From NCBI RefSeq assembly GCF_006829085.1, contig NZ_BJTC01000011.1, positions 124,001 through 188,000 of the forward strand: a stretch of 64,000 bases of DNA. Direction: 5' to 3'. The DNA is from Chryseobacterium sp. ON_d1. GTDB taxonomy: Bacteria > Bacteroidota > Bacteroidia > Flavobacteriales > Weeksellaceae. Shown here piece after piece: positions 59,407 to 64,000 of this stretch. Numbering within the stretch: the stretch's first letter is position 1; each line of letters starts with the position of its first letter. Position numbers and translations under genes: made by a program. The notes beneath the pieces are model-generated. The model saw only the letters and a list, made by a program, of their open reading frames with translations, made no database searches and was not told where the DNA came from.

Positions 59407-60864
59407 ATGTACTATGTCTGCCCAGCATGCGAATCAGAAAATAAATTAGATCTCACCTTTCCTGTTGAAGAATATGTTTGCGGTACCTGTTCTTATCTCA
59501 TTGATGTTGCCGGAAACAAAAAAATTAAACATCTGAAAGTCCCTACGGAAAATGTTGTTTTAGATGTTGGACAAAAAGGAAGAATCGGAGAGGTAGAATA
59601 TACTGTTGCTGCCATTATCGTCAGGAAATATGGTTCCAGTATTTTCTGGCGCGAATATTATTTAAAAGACAGTAAAGGAAATGATGCTTTCCTGAGTGAA
59701 AGTGACGGGCATTGGGTTTTCCTGATTCCTATAGATGCTGATGATTTTAAAAGTAAAGATTCAGCATTCCCAACCTATCTCGGGCGAACCTATCGATGGT
59801 ACGAAAACTCTCAATGCAGTATTGAAGCCGCAGCTGGTTTTTTTGATGAGCATCTGGATTTCAGTATTGCTACCTACAAAGAATATGTCAACGGAACCCG
59901 TATGATCTCTCAGGAGAAGACCAGCAGGAAAAGCCAGTATTTCTATGGAGTCCACATTTCAAAATATGAAGTAAAGAAAGCTTTTAAAATAACTAACCTG
60001 CCGTATTATACAGGAATAGGGATCGTTCAGCCTTATTATTTCGATATCAGACAGGCTGTAAACATCTTTTGTGTGGCGGCATTAATGATTTGTTTGCTTC
60101 AAATGTATGTTTACACTTCAAGAGCCAACGAAACCGTTTTTGCAGAGACCATCAATTTTGCAGATGTAAAAGATAAAGAATTGGTCAGCAAAAGCTTTAC
60201 CCTTTCCGGAGGTTCGGCCCCATTAAAAGTGAATGCTTTTTCAGGTGTTGATAATTCCTGGGCGAATGTTCAGCTAAGCCTTGTGAATGAGAATACCAAT
60301 GAAATCATCTACACCTCCAAAGATATTGAACAGTATCATGGTTACGAAGATGGAGAAAGCTGGTCAGAAGGGAGCCAGTCTGAAGATTTTAACCTGTGTG
60401 GGGTAGGCTCCGGAAAATATCATTTCATTATTTCAGCTGAAAAAGAAGGAGGCTTGCCGTCATTTTCAGGCCTTACATCGTCCGATTCAAAGGTCATGAT
60501 ATCACGGGATAAATCAGGAACAATTGAGGTTACTGACATATTCAAGGTACAGACCAAGACTTTTACAGACGGGCAGACGCTGGAAAAAGATACCTCGGAA
60601 GTAACCAGACTTGCTAAAGCATCGTTCGGAACTCAAAAGCTGGATTCCCTGATTAATTCTGAAGCACTTAAACTTTCCACAGACCCCATTTCAAGCAATA
60701 CCTATGTACAGCTCAAAGCAACTTGGCTTCCCGTTTCATTCTGGAACTTTGGCTTCATTTTATTCATAATGATTGTACTCTTTGTCGCGATGTGGATAGG
60801 AAGACATTTCTTTAATGTGAATAAATGGAAAAATAGTTCAAACACCCCATATGCCACATCATGA
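59407..60864 (+). CDS. DUF4178 protein with zinc ribbon and membrane anchor
   Basis: 485 residues. The N terminus is a zinc ribbon (Cys5, Cys8 and Cys25, Cys28: YYVCPACES...YVCGTCS). The DUF4178 domain (about 50-190) includes VGQKGRIGEVEYTVAAIIVRKYGSS and SDGHWVFLIP. A membrane helix near 219-238 (FCVAALMICLLQMYVYTS) leads to a strand-rich region that should face the periplasm, and a final helix near 448-468 (FGFILFIMIVLFVAMWIG) returns. DUF4178 function is unknown; from memory it recurs beside DUF350 and SpeD/SpeE genes, as here. Its stop overlaps the next start (ATGA). Confidence 0.85.
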   Translation: MYYVCPACESENKLDLTFPVEEYVCGTCSYLIDVAGNKKIKHLKVPTENVVLDVGQKGRIGEVEYTVAAIIVRKYGSSIFWREYYLKDSKGNDAFLSESDGHWVFLIPIDADDFKSKDSAFPTYLGRTYRWYENSQCSIEAAAGFFDEHLDFSIATYKEYVNGTRMISQEKTSRKSQYFYGVHISKYEVKKAFKITNLPYYTGIGIVQPYYFDIRQAVNIFCVAALMICLLQMYVYTSRANETVFAETINFADVKDKELVSKSFTLSGGSAPLKVNAFSGVDNSWANVQLSLVNENTNEIIYTSKDIEQYHGYEDGESWSEGSQSEDFNLCGVGSGKYHFIISAEKEGGLPSFSGLTSSDSKVMISRDKSGTIEVTDIFKVQTKTFTDGQTLEKDTSEVTRLAKASFGTQKLDSLINSEALKLSTDPISSNTYVQLKATWLPVSFWNFGFILFIMIVLFVAMWIGRHFFNVNKWKNSSNTPYATS

Positions 60865-61055
60865 TAACTAATATTTTACATTACATAAGACAAAACTGGA
60901 TACTCTGTTTAATCGGAGGGTTTTTCATGACCTGGTTTGTATACCTTACCTATCAGGGAAATCAGGTCTGCGACTGTGCCAAAACGGAAATATACCGCGA
61001 CGGAACTACAAGAAGTCATTCCAGAGTAGGATTCTACAGATATTATCACAAATAA
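60861..61055 (+). CDS. small membrane protein of the SpeD/SpeE cluster
   Basis: 64 residues with one membrane helix (about 14-32, WILCLIGGFFMTWFVYLTY) and a short polar tail holding a CDC motif and YRDGTTRSHSRVGFYRYYHK. No family is recognised. Start and stop overlaps tie it to the DUF4178 gene; the DUF350 gene follows after 12 bases. Confidence 0.65.
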   Translation: MITNILHYIRQNWILCLIGGFFMTWFVYLTYQGNQVCDCAKTEIYRDGTTRSHSRVGFYRYYHK

Positions 61056-61067
61056 AAATATAAAACT

Positions 61068-61283
61068 ATGGACAACATCAATTTCTTACCCATACTAAAC
61101 TCGGTTCTTTACTCATTTTTAGGAATTGCCATTTTGCTTGCATGTTATTTCATTATTGAAAAACTGACTCCTGAAAAAACATGGCACGAGATCGCCCAGA
61201 ATAAAAATATAGCAATTGCTATTGTCTTCGGGGCATTTATTATCGGAATTTCAATGATTATAAGCGCTGCAATTCATGGATAA
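61068..61283 (+). CDS. DUF350 membrane protein
   Basis: 71 residues with two membrane helices (about 10-30 and 47-68: VLYSFLGIAILLACYFIIEKL and IAIAIVFGAFIIGISMIISAA), one DUF350 unit. The EKLTPEKTWHEIAQNKNIAIAIVFGAF-type loop is characteristic. DUF350 proteins (YjfL relatives) are found with polyamine and membrane-stress genes; function unknown. It overlaps the SpeE gene by 8 bases. Confidence 0.85.
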   Translation: MDNINFLPILNSVLYSFLGIAILLACYFIIEKLTPEKTWHEIAQNKNIAIAIVFGAFIIGISMIISAAIHG

Positions 61284-62790
61284 GAAGAGGATTCCTCTTG
61301 AGCTGCTTTTATTGTTTTCAGTATTCGTCATTGCTACATGTGGACTGATTTATGAGCTGGTGGCCGGAGCGCTGGCAAGCTATCTTTTAGGAGACTCTGT
61401 AAAGCAGTTTTCTTTCATTATCGGAGTATACCTGTTCTCAATGGGAGTGGGGTCCTACCTTGCAAAATTCATCAAAGGAAATCTTATTGATAAATTCATT
61501 GAGATCGAAATCCTTGTAGGAATTGTAGGCGGAATCAGCTCTGTTGTGCTGTTTATTCTGTTTAATACGCTCGCCCATTTTGAAAGTGTTTTATACCTTT
61601 TCGTCTTTTTCACGGGATGTCTGGTTGGGGTGGAAATCCCGCTTCTGATGAATATTTTAAAAGACAGGGTGCAGTTTAAAGATTTAGTTTCAAATGTCTT
61701 TGCATTCGATTATATCGGAGCATTACTGGCATCTATTCTGTTTCCATTGGTTTTGATTCCGAAGCTGGGAATTGTCAAAACCCCTTTGTTTTTCGGATTG
61801 ATTAATATTTCCATTGCGATATTCCTGTGCTATTATCTTACAAAGGAATTATCAAAGCCACTATCGCTCAAAGTAAAATCTCTTGCAGCATTTGCATTTC
61901 TTTTAGGACTTTTCATTTTCTCAGATACTATTTTATCCTATTCAGAAGAAAAATTATATGGTGAAAATGTAGTGTATACCAAAAGCTCTCCTTATCAGAG
62001 AATTGTTTTAACTAGAAACACTCATGAATTCCGTTTATATTTAAATAACAACCTGCAGTTTTCATCCATAGACGAATACCGTTATCATGAGGCTTTGGTA
62101 CATCCTGCAATGTCGATGGCAAAAAATATAGATAATGTCCTGATTCTTGGAGGCGGTGATGGTTTTGCAGCAAGAGAAGTATTAAAATATAAAGATGTTA
62201 AAAAAGTAACACTTGTAGATCTTGACGGAGAGATGACCCAGTTTTTCAAAACCAATGAAACCATGCGCAGACTGAATCAAAGTTCTTTCTCCAATCCTAA
62301 AGTGGAAGTGATCAATAAAGATGCTTACATCTGGGTAAAAGAGAACAAAAAGAAGTTTGATGTCATTATCATAGACTTTCCGGATCCGTCCAATTACAGC
62401 CTCGGAAAACTTTATTCCTTACAGTTTTATAAAGAACTGGAGAGATTGACAACTCTTGATACCAAGATTGTAGTTCAGACCACCTCTCCGTATTTTGCCC
62501 CGAAATCTTTCTGGTGTATCGAAAAAACAATCCATCAGATTTTTCCTTTTACAGCAGCATATCACACTTACGTTCCGTCTTTTGGGGAATGGGGATTTTC
62601 TATGGCTTCATTTGAACCCGTCAACAACAGGATCTACAGAAAGCTGCCTGGCTTAAAATATTATGATTACAACTTTTCACAGATGTCTTATTTCAATAAA
62701 GATATGAAGGTGAAAGACGTAGAAGTTAACCGTCTGGATAACCAGATATTAGTCCGATATTTCGATGAAGAGTGGGGGAAAGTACAGTAG
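61276..62790 (+). CDS. speE: membrane-anchored spermidine synthase-like aminopropyltransferase
   Basis: 504 residues in two parts. Residues 1-215 contain about seven membrane helices. Residues 230-500 form a SpeE-type Rossmann domain: NVLILGGGDGFAAREVL (AdoMet loop, Gly292-Gly296), VTLVDLDGEM, and the catalytic-region IIDFPDPSNYSLGKLYSLQFY (Asp367, Asp370; most enzymes read DxxDP). It would transfer aminopropyl from decarboxylated AdoMet to an amine at the membrane; whether the acceptor is putrescine or something membrane-bound is unknown. The last gene of the window overlaps it by 26 bases. Confidence 0.88.
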   Translation: MDKKRIPLELLLLFSVFVIATCGLIYELVAGALASYLLGDSVKQFSFIIGVYLFSMGVGSYLAKFIKGNLIDKFIEIEILVGIVGGISSVVLFILFNTLAHFESVLYLFVFFTGCLVGVEIPLLMNILKDRVQFKDLVSNVFAFDYIGALLASILFPLVLIPKLGIVKTPLFFGLINISIAIFLCYYLTKELSKPLSLKVKSLAAFAFLLGLFIFSDTILSYSEEKLYGENVVYTKSSPYQRIVLTRNTHEFRLYLNNNLQFSSIDEYRYHEALVHPAMSMAKNIDNVLILGGGDGFAAREVLKYKDVKKVTLVDLDGEMTQFFKTNETMRRLNQSSFSNPKVEVINKDAYIWVKENKKKFDVIIIDFPDPSNYSLGKLYSLQFYKELERLTTLDTKIVVQTTSPYFAPKSFWCIEKTIHQIFPFTAAYHTYVPSFGEWGFSMASFEPVNNRIYRKLPGLKYYDYNFSQMSYFNKDMKVKDVEVNRLDNQILVRYFDEEWGKVQ

Positions 62791-64000
62791 AAAAGATTTT
62801 CTCACAACTATATTTTTAGGTAGTCTTATGCTTCCCTTTTTGCAGTATTGCGGAAAGAAAGTTAAAGCTTTGCTGCTGAAGGTCACCGGAACGAATCATG
62901 TCTTAGGGCATATGCTTTGGGCAAAAGATTTTCCACAGTTTTCAGAAGTTATCCACACTAAATATCTTATTGTCGGGGGCGGAATCTCTGGTCTTTCGGC
63001 GTGTAGATCCTTCAGCCAGCATAATGAAAGTGATTATCTTCTTCTGGAAATGGAAAATCATCTTGGCGGCAATTCCTCCAATGGAGAGAACTCATTTTCA
63101 AAATTTCCTTTGGGCGCCCATTATTTACCGTTACCGAACAAAGAAAATACAGAAATCATCAACTTCCTGAAAGAATGTAAAATCTGCCTGGGAGCAGAAG
63201 AAAACGGAGAACCTGTTCTTGATGAATACCAAATGACATTTCCACAGCAGGAAAGATTATTTTATAAAAATTCCTGGCAGAACGATATTGTTCCCCAAAG
63301 AGGAATTTCAGCACAAACTCAGCAGGAGCTTACCCGCTTTTTTAAGCTGATGGATGAGTTCCGTGTAAAGAAGGATGCGGAGGGAAAATATTGGTTTGCT
63401 ATTCCCGTACATGATTCCAGCAGAGAAGATGAGGTTTTAAAGCTTGAAAAGGTAATTTTTAAAGATTGGCTGACAGAAAACAACTACCGGTCTGAAGAGC
63501 TTCTATGGCTTCTGGATTATTCCTGCAGAGATGATTTCGGATTAGGAATAGACTACGTTTCTGCATGGGCAGGAATACATTATTTTGCCGGAAGAAAGAA
63601 TAACTGGAGCACAATATATAAAGATCAGGTATTCACATGGCCGGAAGGAAATGCAAGACTGGCAAAACATCTTTCAAAATTCACCGAGGGAAAACATGTG
63701 CCGGGAAATCTGGTTTTTGATGTAAAAATCAATGATAAAGTTGAGGTATTAAGTTTTGATAATACCCAAAAGAAAACCAAGAAGATCATTGCCGATAAAG
63801 TACTGTTTGCCACACCGCAGTTTGTGAATGAGAGAATTTTTAATCATAAAAAAGCATCTTCCTTTCATTATGTGCCCTGGCTTTTAACCACCATTACGCT
63901 GAAAAATGAATTCGGAGGAGATGAAGAGCTGGCTTGGGATAATGTGATCTACGGTTCTTCAGGATTGGGGTATATTTTTGATCAGCATCAGAATCTCAAC
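62765..64000 (+). CDS. FAD-dependent amine oxidase-like protein, 3' end missing
   Basis: 412 codons are visible, with no stop before the window end. The N terminus (MKSGGKYSRKDFLTTIFLGS then LMLPFLQYCGKK) looks like a Tat signal (SRKDFL, a Lys variant of the twin arginine) with a possible lipobox Cys29. The FAD-binding fold follows: YLIVGGGISGLSACRSF (Gly71, Gly73, Gly76) and LLLEMENHLGGNS. The body resembles flavin amine oxidases and protoporphyrinogen-oxidase-like enzymes (ADKVLFATPQFV). Coupled to SpeE by overlap, it may oxidise a polyamine product in the periplasm. The start is chosen by the overlap and signal. Confidence 0.78.
   Translation, partial: MKSGGKYSRKDFLTTIFLGSLMLPFLQYCGKKVKALLLKVTGTNHVLGHMLWAKDFPQFSEVIHTKYLIVGGGISGLSACRSFSQHNESDYLLLEMENHLGGNSSNGENSFSKFPLGAHYLPLPNKENTEIINFLKECKICLGAEENGEPVLDEYQMTFPQQERLFYKNSWQNDIVPQRGISAQTQQELTRFFKLMDEFRVKKDAEGKYWFAIPVHDSSREDEVLKLEKVIFKDWLTENNYRSEELLWLLDYSCRDDFGLGIDYVSAWAGIHYFAGRKNNWSTIYKDQVFTWPEGNARLAKHLSKFTEGKHVPGNLVFDVKINDKVEVLSFDNTQKKTKKIIADKVLFATPQFVNERIFNHKKASSFHYVPWLLTTITLKNEFGGDEELAWDNVIYGSSGLGYIFDQHQNLN

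Noticed and set aside
1..64000. tRNA, rRNA, insertion sequence or prophage genes
   Set aside because: I looked for cloverleaf-like segments, transposase motifs and terminal repeats and saw none beyond the four-helix-bundle cassette.

Overview
This AT-rich window comes from a member of the Flavobacteriia, most likely Chryseobacterium or a close relative (family Weeksellaceae). The assignment rests on promoters of the Bacteroidota type (TTG, 17-20 bases, TAnnTTTG), start codons without a Shine-Dalgarno sequence, many lipoproteins and TonB-dependent outer membrane proteins, peptides with GG leaders, a PncB/Dps/S12 neighbourhood and protein sequences of flavobacterial character. I found no tRNA, rRNA, CRISPR array, insertion sequence or prophage.

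Layout. 1-5.1 kb: end of a CzcCBA/CusCBA-type heavy-metal efflux operon (outer membrane factor cut by the window edge, lipoprotein adaptor, RND pump). 5.2-9.5 kb, minus strand: a DUF5995-type protein, a GG-leader peptide with six cysteines, a lipoprotein, a secreted YciI-like protein, pncB and a Dps ferritin. 9.9-13.3 kb: rpsL-rpsG-fusA-rpsJ with tandem terminators. 13.6-16.7 kb: iron uptake (TonB siderophore receptor, small lipoprotein, low-affinity iron permease family protein). 16.7-21.2 kb, minus strand: three poorly characterised exported proteins. 21.3-26.9 kb: glycerol operon glpD-glpK-glpF-outer membrane protein, with a divergent DeoR/GlpR regulator and a clear promoter plus tandem operator. 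27-28.9 kb: rhodanese and GNAT genes divergent from a LysR regulator. 29-42.9 kb: one continuous S10-spc-alpha ribosomal supercluster from rplC to rplQ, including secY, infA and rpoA. 43-45.4 kb: a lipoprotein and a GH35 beta-galactosidase. 45.5-48.5 kb: a NarL-type two-component locus whose regulator and kinase genes are separated by two AT-rich genes. 48.7-51.3 kb: eno and gltA. 51.4-56.1 kb: esterase, HxlR regulator, membrane AraC regulator and an outer membrane beta-barrel protein. 56.2 kb: a second GG-leader peptide with six cysteines, too short for usual gene callers. 56.6-64 kb: an arginine-deiminase-like enzyme, a four-helix-bundle gene inside inverted repeats, a CtlX-like citrulline hydrolase, then a tightly overlapping run speD-DUF4178-small membrane protein-DUF350-membrane SpeE-FAD oxidase that leaves the window.

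How it works together. The two ribosomal blocks supply the translation core; rpsJ, normally first in the S10 operon, sits at the end of the str-type operon about 16 kb from rplC. The glycerol locus is a complete uptake and oxidation route, with an outer membrane protein as a plausible entry pore. At the right end two guanidine-modifying hydrolases could take arginine to citrulline and on to ornithine, next to a polyamine gene set in which SpeD would supply decarboxylated AdoMet to a membrane-anchored SpeE. That membrane polyamine cluster, the two six-cysteine peptides, and a motif shared by the two-component promoter and a possible small RNA behind the kinase are the best leads for undescribed biology.
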